Source: a virus
Length of the DNA: 64,000 bases
IMG/VR virus record: IMGVR_UViG_3300047547_000161
Coordinates: 1-64,000 of that record
Strand: one strand, 5' to 3'
This document shows positions 52,350 through 60,621 of this stretch, piece after piece. Positions within the stretch are counted from its first letter, which is position 1; each line of letters opens with the position of its first letter. The notes beneath the pieces were generated by a model that saw nothing but the letters and a program-made list of their open reading frames with translations, made no database searches and was not told the origin of the DNA. Made by a program: the position numbers and the translations under genes.

Positions 52350-54917
52350 ATGAGCAATATTTTAACCTTAAGAAGTACTAGCAGCCCTTACGGAGATACC
52401 GTTAAGGGTTCTGTACTTTCACATACAGAAGTTGATACCAATTTTATACGATTAAAAGGTATGTCAATTTACAGCGCCCAAACAATCGGTGATACTGTAA
52501 ATTTATTGGCATATAATGGTGATAGTTTTTCTTTTACCGTAGGTTCAACACAAACTGGTTCTACAACGGATTCATATTGGACATCTGGTTCAACGTGGAG
52601 CGGTACAAACTATCCTATTAAGGCTAACAATGATTCAGGGTTAGATGCTCAAGGTATTTATGCAGTTGCTGAAGGTAGAGCAACTTTAGCAAAAGGTAAT
52701 TATTCCCATGCTGAGGGTTGGTTGACGACAACCAACGGTGATGCAAGTCACTCTGAAGGTTTAAGCACTAAAGCTAATGGTACCGCATCACATGCTGAGG
52801 GTTCAAGTACAACAGCATCAGGTGCTTCAGCACACGCTGAAGGTAATTTAACTATAGCTAATGGTGCATACTCACACTCTGAAGGTTTTACAACAACAGC
52901 ACAGGGTCAGGCAGCACACGCTGAAGGTAGAAGTACAACAGCTATTGGGACAGGTTCTCATGCTGAAGGTATTTCAACCGTAACAAACGGTAATTATTCA
53001 CATGCTGGTGGGTCAGGTTCATCCACTACAAATGCATATTCATTTGCTAATGGTTATGGTGTTAGAGCCATAGGGACTGCTTCACATGCTGAAGGTGGTA
53101 TAACTTCAGCGATTGGTAATTATTCACACGCTGAAGGTTGGGCCACTTCTGCCAATGGTGCTTATTCACATGCTGAAGGTTATGAAACAAGTGCTAATGG
53201 TGATTACTCACATGCTGAAGGTTTTCAAAATAACGCTGGCGGTGATTTCGCACACGCTGAAGGTTATTTAACGACTGCTAATAATGTAGCAACACATGCT
53301 GAAGGTAACTCTACAACAGCAAGTGGTAACAATTCACATGCCGAAGGTAATTTAACCATAGCATCTGGCGATACTTCACATGCTGAGGGTAATCAGACAA
53401 CAGCAAGTGATTTTTCACATGCCGAAGGTATCTTTACTTTTGCTAGCGGAGTTAATTCACATGCAGAAGGTCACCAAACAACTTCTGAGGGTCTATATTC
53501 GCACGCTGAAGGTGACCAAACAACAGCGTTAGGTGAAATATCACACGCTGAAGGTAAAAATACTACAGCTATTGGTGATGCTGGGGCACACGCTGAAGGT
53601 TATTACACCATAGCAAGTGGTGGGACATCACACTCTGAAGGACAAAATACTATTGCTGGTGGTGAAGCTTCACATGCTGAAGGTATATATAGCATTGCTA
53701 GTGGGGTTGTATCACACGCTGAAGGTTCTGGTACCACAGCAAGTGGTTATGCTTCGCACTCTGAAGGTTCTGGTACCACAGCTAGCGGAATAGGTTCACA
53801 TGCTGAAGGTGCTTTTACGACAGCAAGTGGTTTATATTCACATTCTAGTGGTTATCAAACCATGGCTTATGGTAGATACTCACATACTGAGGGTACATTA
53901 ACTAGGGCTAACGAAGCATCACATGCTGAAGGTTGGGGTACGACTGCGACTGGTGTTTATGCTCACTCTGAAGGTTTAACAACAACTGCGTCTGGTGATT
54001 ATTCACACTCAGAAGGTGGTACAACAACAGCGACTGGTCTTGGTGGTCACTCTGAGGGTTATCAAACAAAATCTTTAGGTTTAGGTTCACACAGTGAAGG
54101 TAGAATTACAACCGCTACTGGTGAGGCATCACATGCTGAAGGTTATGGTTCAGTAGCAGCAGGTATAGCGTCACACTCTGAAGGTTCTAATACAACAGCA
54201 AGTGGTGTTGGTTCACATGCTGAAGGTGATGGTGTAATAGCTAATGGTGATTATTCACACGCTGAAGGTTTTCAAACTTATTCATATGGGACCCAATCGC
54301 ACGCTGAAGGTTATTTAACAACAGCACAGGGTAATGTTTCACACGCTGAGGGTGAATCTACTACCGCTATTGGGGTTGATTCACACGCTGAGGGTTATAC
54401 TTCAACAGCATTAAATGATTACTCACACGCAGAGGGTTATGCTTCAATAGCATCTGGTATCACTAGTCACGCCCAAGGTTATCAAGCTATAGCTGGTGGT
54501 GATAACTCACACGCTGAAGGTAAAGGTACAATAGCTAGCGGTGCTCAATCTCATGCTCAAGGTAGAGGCACTTTAGCAAGTGGTGACCAATCTATGGCAA
54601 GTGGTGATTTAAGTGTTGCTTATGGTTCGAACTCATTTGCTGGTGGTTATAACACTACAGCTAGTGGTGAGACTTCTTTTGCAATAACACAAAACTCAAT
54701 CGCTGGTGGTAGTGCATCAGTAGTTTTAGGTAAAAACATAACAGGAACAACTGATAATACAGTATATGTTAGGGATTTTGTTATAACAAAATCAGCAACT
54801 GTACCAACAGCGACTGGTGATGCTATTGGTGAGCCTGGTTCAATTACTTGGGACGATACATATATTTATTGGAAAACAAATAGTGGTTGGTTAAGAGTAG
54901 CTGGTAGCACATTCTAA
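52350..54917 (+). CDS. SHAEG-repeat fibre protein (YadA head-like)
   Basis: 855 residues. After a 105-residue N-terminal domain (SSPYGDTVKGSVLSHTEVDTNFIRLKG, a motif seen at fibre attachment ends), residues about 108-755 consist of some 45 repeats of 14 residues, consensus SHAEGxxTTASGxY, as in the left-handed beta-roll of trimeric adhesin heads. The end has the neck segment NITGTTDNTVYVRDFVI and a small domain finishing YIYWKTNSGWLRVAGSTF, closely similar to the end of the S74 fibre gene. It lacks its own S74 chaperone, so folding may depend on the other protein. Confidence 0.85.
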   Translation: MSNILTLRSTSSPYGDTVKGSVLSHTEVDTNFIRLKGMSIYSAQTIGDTVNLLAYNGDSFSFTVGSTQTGSTTDSYWTSGSTWSGTNYPIKANNDSGLDAQGIYAVAEGRATLAKGNYSHAEGWLTTTNGDASHSEGLSTKANGTASHAEGSSTTASGASAHAEGNLTIANGAYSHSEGFTTTAQGQAAHAEGRSTTAIGTGSHAEGISTVTNGNYSHAGGSGSSTTNAYSFANGYGVRAIGTASHAEGGITSAIGNYSHAEGWATSANGAYSHAEGYETSANGDYSHAEGFQNNAGGDFAHAEGYLTTANNVATHAEGNSTTASGNNSHAEGNLTIASGDTSHAEGNQTTASDFSHAEGIFTFASGVNSHAEGHQTTSEGLYSHAEGDQTTALGEISHAEGKNTTAIGDAGAHAEGYYTIASGGTSHSEGQNTIAGGEASHAEGIYSIASGVVSHAEGSGTTASGYASHSEGSGTTASGIGSHAEGAFTTASGLYSHSSGYQTMAYGRYSHTEGTLTRANEASHAEGWGTTATGVYAHSEGLTTTASGDYSHSEGGTTTATGLGGHSEGYQTKSLGLGSHSEGRITTATGEASHAEGYGSVAAGIASHSEGSNTTASGVGSHAEGDGVIANGDYSHAEGFQTYSYGTQSHAEGYLTTAQGNVSHAEGESTTAIGVDSHAEGYTSTALNDYSHAEGYASIASGITSHAQGYQAIAGGDNSHAEGKGTIASGAQSHAQGRGTLASGDQSMASGDLSVAYGSNSFAGGYNTTASGETSFAITQNSIAGGSASVVLGKNITGTTDNTVYVRDFVITKSATVPTATGDAIGEPGSITWDDTYIYWKTNSGWLRVAGSTF
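52670..54620 (+). repeat. Tandem 42-base coding repeats
   Basis: About 45 degenerate copies with a dominant 42-base period, each holding TCACA(T/C)GCTGA(A/G)GGT or a close variant. A few units are one codon shorter. A shorter array of the same type lies at about 44380-44700 in the S74 fibre gene. Confidence 0.9.
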
Positions 54918-54931
54918 AAAAAAAATGAACA

Positions 54932-55306
54932 ATGGAATTTAGTATAAATAAAAACGCAACATTGCCAGTTTTGAAAATGGAATTAGTGAATGACGGAAGA
55001 AACGATTTCTCCGAATTCCATGAAAAAATTCAAAACGCTGATATAACTTTTACAATGACAGATGTTGTAACTGGTGTTAAGCGCATTGCAAAAAAAGCCA
55101 CTGGTATTGAACAGATATTGCCTGAAAATGATTGTGTTGGTGAGGAATTTTACGTGATATACCAATTCACTTCTAGGGATACATCACAAGCTGGCAGATA
55201 TGTTGGACAGTTTACCATAGATTTTTTGGATGGTTCTGGAACTCTTGTTGTACCTATAGTTGAGGAATTGTTTATCAACGTTTTGGATGGTTCTATAAAA
55301 AAATAA
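54932..55306 (+). CDS. Small Ig-like/BppU-type structural protein
   Basis: 124 residues. NATLPVLKMELVNDG, ADITFTMTDVVTGVKRIAKKATGI, YVIYQFTSRDTSQAGRYVGQFTIDF and LFINVLDG give alternating beta strands like the N-terminal domain of phage BppU/DUF2479 baseplate or fibre-holder proteins. It closes the fibre gene cluster, where a small adaptor or attachment protein is expected. Confidence 0.6.
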   Translation: MEFSINKNATLPVLKMELVNDGRNDFSEFHEKIQNADITFTMTDVVTGVKRIAKKATGIEQILPENDCVGEEFYVIYQFTSRDTSQAGRYVGQFTIDFLDGSGTLVVPIVEELFINVLDGSIKK

Positions 55307-55318
55307 TTCACATTTTAC

Positions 55319-55349
55319 TTGCATAAATGGAATTTTTTTCGTAAGTTTG
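55319..55349 (+). promoter_or_regulatory. Distal host-type promoter for DNA polymerase
   Basis: TTG at 55319-55321 and TAAGTTTG at 55342-55349, 20 bases apart. It is the first of two tandem promoters in a 125-base gap. Confidence 0.65.
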
Positions 55350-55363
55350 TAATGTACAAACTT
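55343..55363. promoter_or_regulatory. Inverted repeat over a promoter, possible operator
   Basis: AAGTTTGTA and TACAAACTT form a perfect 9-bp inverted repeat around ATG. It covers the -7 element of the distal promoter and the expected transcription start. A repressor-binding site or an mRNA hairpin at the 5' end are both possible. Confidence 0.5.
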
Positions 55364-55386
55364 AAAAATTTTTTTGCTTAAAACAC

Positions 55387-55417
55387 TTGTCAGGCTATAA
55401 AGTTTGTAGTATATTTG
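55387..55417 (+). promoter_or_regulatory. Proximal host-type promoter for DNA polymerase
   Basis: TTG at 55387-55389 and TATATTTG at 55410-55417, 20 bases apart, 14 bases before the ATG at 55432. Matches the Bacteroidota consensus exactly. Confidence 0.8.
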
Positions 55418-55431
55418 CTAAAAATTCATAG

Positions 55432-58400
55432 ATGAGTGAAGCAAAACAAGTTTTAAGCAACGAAACAATTGAAAAGTTTTTGCAAGGTTCTGACCCGCAA
55501 AAATACATCGTTGCAGTTGAAGCTGAATATGACAAACCATTCGTTAAACTAGTTATCAACGACCCAGAACTAGGTAAACGAATTGAAGAGCATAAGGTTC
55601 AGCCTTTTCTTTGGTTCAAGGAAGAAGTCAAAGATATTCTATATGGTGGTAAAAGAATGGCAATTCTTGAAGCCTGTCAAAAGTTTGATGTTAAGATAAC
55701 CGCACTACGCACATGGAATGATGAAGGTCATTCACCTAAACGTATGGAAAACGGTTATAAGTTTTTAGCTAAGACAAAGCGAAGTTACAACGACCTAATT
55801 TTATTTTTTAAACATGGTGGTATTGATGTCTTCAGTAAAGAACACCAAAAACTTTTTGTAATGTTCAGCCCAACTGAACAATTTCTAATACAATCTGGTA
55901 AGCGTTTATTTAAAGGTATGGATGATTACGATGATGTTCATCGTCTTCAGTTTGACTTAGAAACAGAAGGGCTTTTACCTTCAAAGGACGCTATTTTCCA
56001 AATTGGTGTTAGGGATAATAAAGGCAATGAAATAGTATTGGATGCTGATGGTGATACGCCACAGAAGAAAAGAAATGCTGAACGTGAAATGCTTGAAAAA
56101 TTTTTCAAGATTATTGATATCGTGAAACCAGACATTATCACTGGTTATAACTCAGAAAGTTTTGACTGGAACTTTATATTTGAACGTGCAGAACGTTTAG
56201 GTATGGATGTAACGGAACTGGCTATTACTTTAAATCGTTTGAGTAAAATCAAACGTAAAGAATCAACACTTAAACTAGGTGGTGAGACTGAATCATACAA
56301 ACAAACACACATGTATGGTTACAATATCTTGGACGTGGCTCATGCTGTTAGAAGAGCAATGGCTATTAACTCTGAGATTAAGGGTTGGGGGTTGAAGTAT
56401 ATCACACAATATAGCGGTATCGCTAAACCTAATCGTGTTTACATACCAGGTGATAAAATCAACACAATGTGGGCCGATAAGGTAAACACATTTGCATTTA
56501 ACGATACAAATGGTGAATGGTATCGCATAACTGAAAAAAACCCATTAAAAGAAGGTTTTAGGATTGAAACTGGTAAGTATTTGGTTGAACGATATCTTCA
56601 AGATGACTTATGGGAAACAGAACAAGTTGATTACATCTTTAATCAAGCATCATTTCTTATTGCTAAAATTCTACCAACATCCTTCATGCGTTCTTCAACC
56701 ATGGGTACCGCTGGTCAGTGGAAACTTATTATGTCTGCATGGTCGTATGAAAATGGTCTAGCGATTCCAGAAACACAAACCAAACGAGATTTCGTTGGTG
56801 GTCTTTCAAGATTGTTGCAAGTAGGTTTTGCTAGAAATGTTGTTAAGCTTGACTTCGCAGCTCTTTATCCTAAAACGCAATTGACTTGGTTGATTTTCCC
56901 TGACTTAGATATTACTGGTGTAATGAAAGGGTTATTGACTTATGTGGTTGACACACGTGACCATTTCAAATTCTTAACTGGTATTGAAAAGAAAAAGGCT
57001 AAAAAGCTTCAAGCAAAATTAGATGAACTAAAAGACACCTTGTCTGACAGTGAAATCAAAGAATTGAAAGAGCAAATAGCTGAGCATAAGCGTTTATCTA
57101 ACCTTTACGATAAAAAGCAATTGCCGCTTAAGATTCTTGCTAACTCATGGTTTGGTTCTTACGGTGCCCCTTATATTTTTAACTGGGGTGATACCGATTC
57201 TGCGGAAGAAACAACATGCCGTGGTCGTCAATCTTTACGTCTTATGGTTCGTCACTTTAGTGGTAAGTATGGTTTCATACCTCTTGTGGGTGACACGGAT
57301 GGTTTTAACTTTGCGTTCCCTGACAATGTTAATGAAATAAAATACATTGCTAAGGGTAACCACTGGAAAACCAAAGACGATGCTGGTAAAGAACTTGTAG
57401 GCTTGGATGCAGTGTTGGCTGAATTTAATGAGAATTATATGGAAGGTCGTATGGGTCTAGATATTGACGATATTTGTGATTCTACAATCAACTTTGCTCG
57501 TAAAAATTACGCAAACCTTATTGACGGTAAAATAAAATTGGTTGGTAACTCAATCAAGTCAAAAAAGATGTCTGTGTTCATTGAAGAGTTTTTGAATAAA
57601 GCTATTAAATTACTCTTGAACGGTGATGGTTACGGTTTTATTCAAGAATACCAAGCTTACGTTGATAAGATTTACAATTATCAAATACCGCTAGTTAAAA
57701 TCGCTTCAAAAGCTAAAGTTAAGTCTAGTATCGCGGATTACAAAAAGAAGTCTCAGATGAAGAATAAAGCAGGTAATCCAATGCCTAAACAAGCACACAT
57801 GGAACTTGCCATACAAAATGGGATGGAGATTAGTCTTGGTGACACTTTGTATTACGTAAACACAGGTACATCTAAGTCAACTGGTGATTTAAAAACCGTT
57901 GATAAAAACAAGATGAAAAAGAAAGACCGTGAAATTTATTTTGCTCAACACGGAGAATACCCAAAGGTTAACAAGGTGACTGAATTGAATTGTCGCCTTA
58001 TCGACCCACTTATTGTTGAACGAGATTTTGAGGCGCTTAAAGAATTGGAGATGCTTAAGAAGAGTCTTGTTGATTTGGAAGATGTTCAAGACCCAGAATA
58101 CATTCAAGAGATTGAGGCTAGGATAGAAGAAATCAATGAATCATTGTTTGTTGAGGACTACAATGTGGCTAGATATTTAGATGCCTTTAACAAAAAGGTT
58201 AAACCACTCCTAGTTTGCTTTAAACCAGAGGTTAGAGATAAAATTTTATTGGATATCGTTAAGGTTAAAAACAAAGAGACAAAAACAACTACCGAAAAAC
58301 TTAAAGACAGAACAGTTTTCTTGAAGGGAGAATGTGAATTATGTTCTGGTGTACCATACAAAGATGTAGACCAAGACTCTTACGAAGAACTTATGACGAT

Positions 58401-59157
58401 GGAAGACAAAGAAATTAAGTTCTGGGTTAAGGTTAATAAAATACCTAACTATATGGAACCAGAAGAGTGGGAGCGTATCAAAATAGATTACGAAGAGAGA
58501 ATGATTAAGATGAAAGAAGAAGGCGTTGCTAATGAAAAAGCCTTGATGGACGAATACATTAGAAGACTTGAAATATCTGATTTGAACCTTATTATTGAAA
58601 AATCTATTTTACCAACAAACATCTTTATTTTAGCTGATGTTCTAACCGACACCGAAGGTAATGGATGGTTTCTATCAAGAAAATGGGGTGAAATCCTATG
58701 TCCTATTACCGACCTATTAAAATACGAAGAAGAGGCTATTGAAAGAGATGCATACTATAAAGCGATAGCTCCTGATTTTACAGAAGAACAAATGGAAGAA
58801 AAATATCAGATTTGGTTGGATTACATTGCTGAGAGAAAAGTTCTAATGGGTGACGGTGTTGAAGTTGAGGTTGAATCGGTGTCTGATTTGGATAGCGGAA
58901 AAATTGTTGATGCGGTTAAAACTAGTTTTGACAATGCTATACGTGAAACAAAAATCAACCAAGAAAAGAAAAAACGTATTTGGTTAGAAGACGAGGACAC
59001 TGACACTGAGTTAGAGATGGAAGAAGATGAAGACGGTAATTTAACTAGAGTAGATGAAATACTAAAACTAGATGATGAGGTTGATGATACATTACCAGAA
59101 AAACCAGAAGAGTTTTATGACGATACACCACCAAGTGATGACGGATGGTTATTCTAA
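55432..59157 (+). CDS. DNA polymerase, family B (gp43-like)
   Basis: Replicative polymerase with 3'-5' proofreading. Exonuclease motif I is FDLETEGL near residue 173 and motif II is ITGYNSESFDWNFIF near 237. Polymerase motif A is KLDFAALYPK near 472, motif B is KILANSWFGSYG near 566, and motif C is VGDTDGF near 618. At 1241 residues it is well above T4 gp43 (898); the excess is a charged, helical region in the thumb and C-terminal part (about 770-1200). The last residues, PSDDGWLF, resemble a sliding-clamp-binding tail. Two tandem host-type promoters precede it, consistent with early expression. Confidence 0.95.
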   Translation: MSEAKQVLSNETIEKFLQGSDPQKYIVAVEAEYDKPFVKLVINDPELGKRIEEHKVQPFLWFKEEVKDILYGGKRMAILEACQKFDVKITALRTWNDEGHSPKRMENGYKFLAKTKRSYNDLILFFKHGGIDVFSKEHQKLFVMFSPTEQFLIQSGKRLFKGMDDYDDVHRLQFDLETEGLLPSKDAIFQIGVRDNKGNEIVLDADGDTPQKKRNAEREMLEKFFKIIDIVKPDIITGYNSESFDWNFIFERAERLGMDVTELAITLNRLSKIKRKESTLKLGGETESYKQTHMYGYNILDVAHAVRRAMAINSEIKGWGLKYITQYSGIAKPNRVYIPGDKINTMWADKVNTFAFNDTNGEWYRITEKNPLKEGFRIETGKYLVERYLQDDLWETEQVDYIFNQASFLIAKILPTSFMRSSTMGTAGQWKLIMSAWSYENGLAIPETQTKRDFVGGLSRLLQVGFARNVVKLDFAALYPKTQLTWLIFPDLDITGVMKGLLTYVVDTRDHFKFLTGIEKKKAKKLQAKLDELKDTLSDSEIKELKEQIAEHKRLSNLYDKKQLPLKILANSWFGSYGAPYIFNWGDTDSAEETTCRGRQSLRLMVRHFSGKYGFIPLVGDTDGFNFAFPDNVNEIKYIAKGNHWKTKDDAGKELVGLDAVLAEFNENYMEGRMGLDIDDICDSTINFARKNYANLIDGKIKLVGNSIKSKKMSVFIEEFLNKAIKLLLNGDGYGFIQEYQAYVDKIYNYQIPLVKIASKAKVKSSIADYKKKSQMKNKAGNPMPKQAHMELAIQNGMEISLGDTLYYVNTGTSKSTGDLKTVDKNKMKKKDREIYFAQHGEYPKVNKVTELNCRLIDPLIVERDFEALKELEMLKKSLVDLEDVQDPEYIQEIEARIEEINESLFVEDYNVARYLDAFNKKVKPLLVCFKPEVRDKILLDIVKVKNKETKTTTEKLKDRTVFLKGECELCSGVPYKDVDQDSYEELMTMEDKEIKFWVKVNKIPNYMEPEEWERIKIDYEERMIKMKEEGVANEKALMDEYIRRLEISDLNLIIEKSILPTNIFILADVLTDTEGNGWFLSRKWGEILCPITDLLKYEEEAIERDAYYKAIAPDFTEEQMEEKYQIWLDYIAERKVLMGDGVEVEVESVSDLDSGKIVDAVKTSFDNAIRETKINQEKKKRIWLEDEDTDTELEMEEDEDGNLTRVDEILKLDDEVDDTLPEKPEEFYDDTPPSDDGWLF

Positions 59158-59161
59158 AAAT

Positions 59162-59187
59162 AAAAAGGGGCTTGAGCCCCTTTTTTT
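59162..59187. terminator. Terminator between convergent genes
   Basis: AAAAAGGGGC and GCCCCTTTTT around TTGA. It sits between the DNA polymerase stop and the stop of the neck-protein gene and can serve both strands. Confidence 0.9.
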
Positions 59188-60328
59188 ATTTTACATAGAA
59201 ACCTAGCGGTGTATGTTTTAATGCTACGTTTAAATCTTGCGCTTCCTTCGCACTTCTTTCTAATTGTGATGTGGTCGATAACCTTATTAATCTAGCCTCT
59301 AATCTTTCTAGAACAGCTTTTCTTTCTTCATTACCTTCAGCCAATAAACTTTCATAGTCCATTGTTCTTTCAGCTTCTGGCGGTCCTACAACACCACTAA
59401 ACTTACCTCTGACTCTACCCAACGCTCTTTTAGCTTCAGCTATGAATAATTGACGGACTAGAGTTTTTGTTGGTTCGTTAAAATCAGAATAATCTAATTT
59501 TGATAGCGGAACTTGGTTTGGCATTTTGATAATGTCTGGGTTATCCAAAAGGCATTGGTTTTCATTGTCTGGATTTGTATCGTAGTAAAAATACCAAACG
59601 TGGCAACCTCTTAGACCTATTGCACCACCAGCGGTACCTAAACCAGTACCTAAGGTATATCTAGAACCTGGAGTAGAAATAAGATGTAATAATCTCGTAC
59701 CATCTGGACCAGCGGTGATTTTATAAACCAAATCACTTCTAAGCATTCTATTTTTTAGGTTCATATCAGCAGCTGTCAATAATACATCAAACGCTGGTGC
59801 TATGTAATAACCCATACGAGATGAACCTGGACCGCCAGTTCCAACACCACCACCAACTTGTGAATACCCACCACCAAAACCGTAGTCTATACCACCGTAA
59901 TTAGCTAATAACGCTTGATTGGTTGCTGGTGGTGTTATCCAAAGAACTTCATTAACTTGTCTACCAGCTGGGATAGTATAAACTTGTCTACCAGCTTCTA
60001 ATTCGATGTAATCTTTTTTAAGCTCCCACGGACCATTGGTTTGTAAACCGACTTGTTTAGAGTAAGCATATGATGCTTGGTGAACGTAATCTAAACTACG
60101 CACACTCAAAGCAAAAGCCATATCCATGGTTGTAATATTACCACCCAACAATGATTGCCATTGGTGTTCTATCAACCATTCTTGAACATATTGGGCGTAG
60201 TCCTCTATGGCCATTTCTAATAGAGTGCAAAGCATTTCATCTTTCATCTCAACCTTAACCAATGGAGCGCCTACCGATGTTCTAAACTGGTTAAATAATT
60301 TTTCTTTTTCTGTATCGCTTATAGGCAT
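59186..60328 (-). CDS. Neck protein (gp13-like)
   Basis: 380 residues. The helical start (EKLFNQFRTSVGAPLVKVEMKDEMLCTLLEMAIEDYAQYVQEWLIEHQW) resembles the first helices of T4-type gp13, the connector between portal and tail. It continues with a long beta region containing a Gly-rich loop (GGIDYGFGGGYSQVGGGVG near residues 145-165), and ends with a helical segment (LFIAEAKRALGRVRGKFSG). T4 gp13 has 309 residues. The neighbouring rightward genes look like gp14 and gp15, which supports the call. A putative late promoter precedes it. Confidence 0.65.
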   Translation of the reverse strand: MPISDTEKEKLFNQFRTSVGAPLVKVEMKDEMLCTLLEMAIEDYAQYVQEWLIEHQWQSLLGGNITTMDMAFALSVRSLDYVHQASYAYSKQVGLQTNGPWELKKDYIELEAGRQVYTIPAGRQVNEVLWITPPATNQALLANYGGIDYGFGGGYSQVGGGVGTGGPGSSRMGYYIAPAFDVLLTAADMNLKNRMLRSDLVYKITAGPDGTRLLHLISTPGSRYTLGTGLGTAGGAIGLRGCHVWYFYYDTNPDNENQCLLDNPDIIKMPNQVPLSKLDYSDFNEPTKTLVRQLFIAEAKRALGRVRGKFSGVVGPPEAERTMDYESLLAEGNEERKAVLERLEARLIRLSTTSQLERSAKEAQDLNVALKHTPLGFYVK

Positions 60329-60336
60329 AATGTTTT

Positions 60337-60351
60337 CTTTCTTATAAATAT
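60337..60351 (-). promoter_or_regulatory. Putative phage late promoter for the neck gene
   Basis: Coding-strand ATATTTATAAGAAAG, 8 bases before the ATG at 60328. Confidence 0.55.
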
Positions 60352-60366
60352 AAGAAATCTAAGCAT

Positions 60367-60621
60367 TTAGCCTAAAAATTTCTTAGTGATATCAGCACAT
60401 TCTCGTATGGTCTTAAAACTGACGTTTGGGACCAGAATTTGTTTTTCAACTAGAACAATTGGAACCATGTCTGACTTTGTTACCTCATGTAGTTTATTCC
60501 ATTCTTCTTCGTTTTCTGGTAAATTAACGTCAATTTCTTTATATTCTACCCCTTCATTGGTTAGGATATCTTTTAACTCATTACAATATGGGCAATTTGG
60601 TATTGTGTAAATTTTTATCAT
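60367..60621 (-). CDS. Glutaredoxin
   Basis: 84-residue thioredoxin-fold protein with the dithiol site CPYC at residues 10-13, the conserved cis-proline region SDMVPIVLV near 49-57 and NVSFKTIREC at the end. Phage glutaredoxins reduce ribonucleotide reductase. It overlaps the end of the helicase gene by 4 bases (ATGA), so it is expressed with that early gene rather than with the late neck gene. Confidence 0.93.
   Translation of the reverse strand: MIKIYTIPNCPYCNELKDILTNEGVEYKEIDVNLPENEEEWNKLHEVTKSDMVPIVLVEKQILVPNVSFKTIRECADITKKFLG

Noticed and set aside
52670-54620. CRISPR-like periodic repeats
   Set aside because: The 42-base periodicity lies in one long reading frame, with no conserved repeat and unique spacer structure; it encodes SHAEG protein repeats.
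43671-55306. Diversity-generating retroelement acting on fibre genes
   Set aside because: No reverse transcriptase gene and no template/variable repeat pair with adenine-biased differences were seen in the window.
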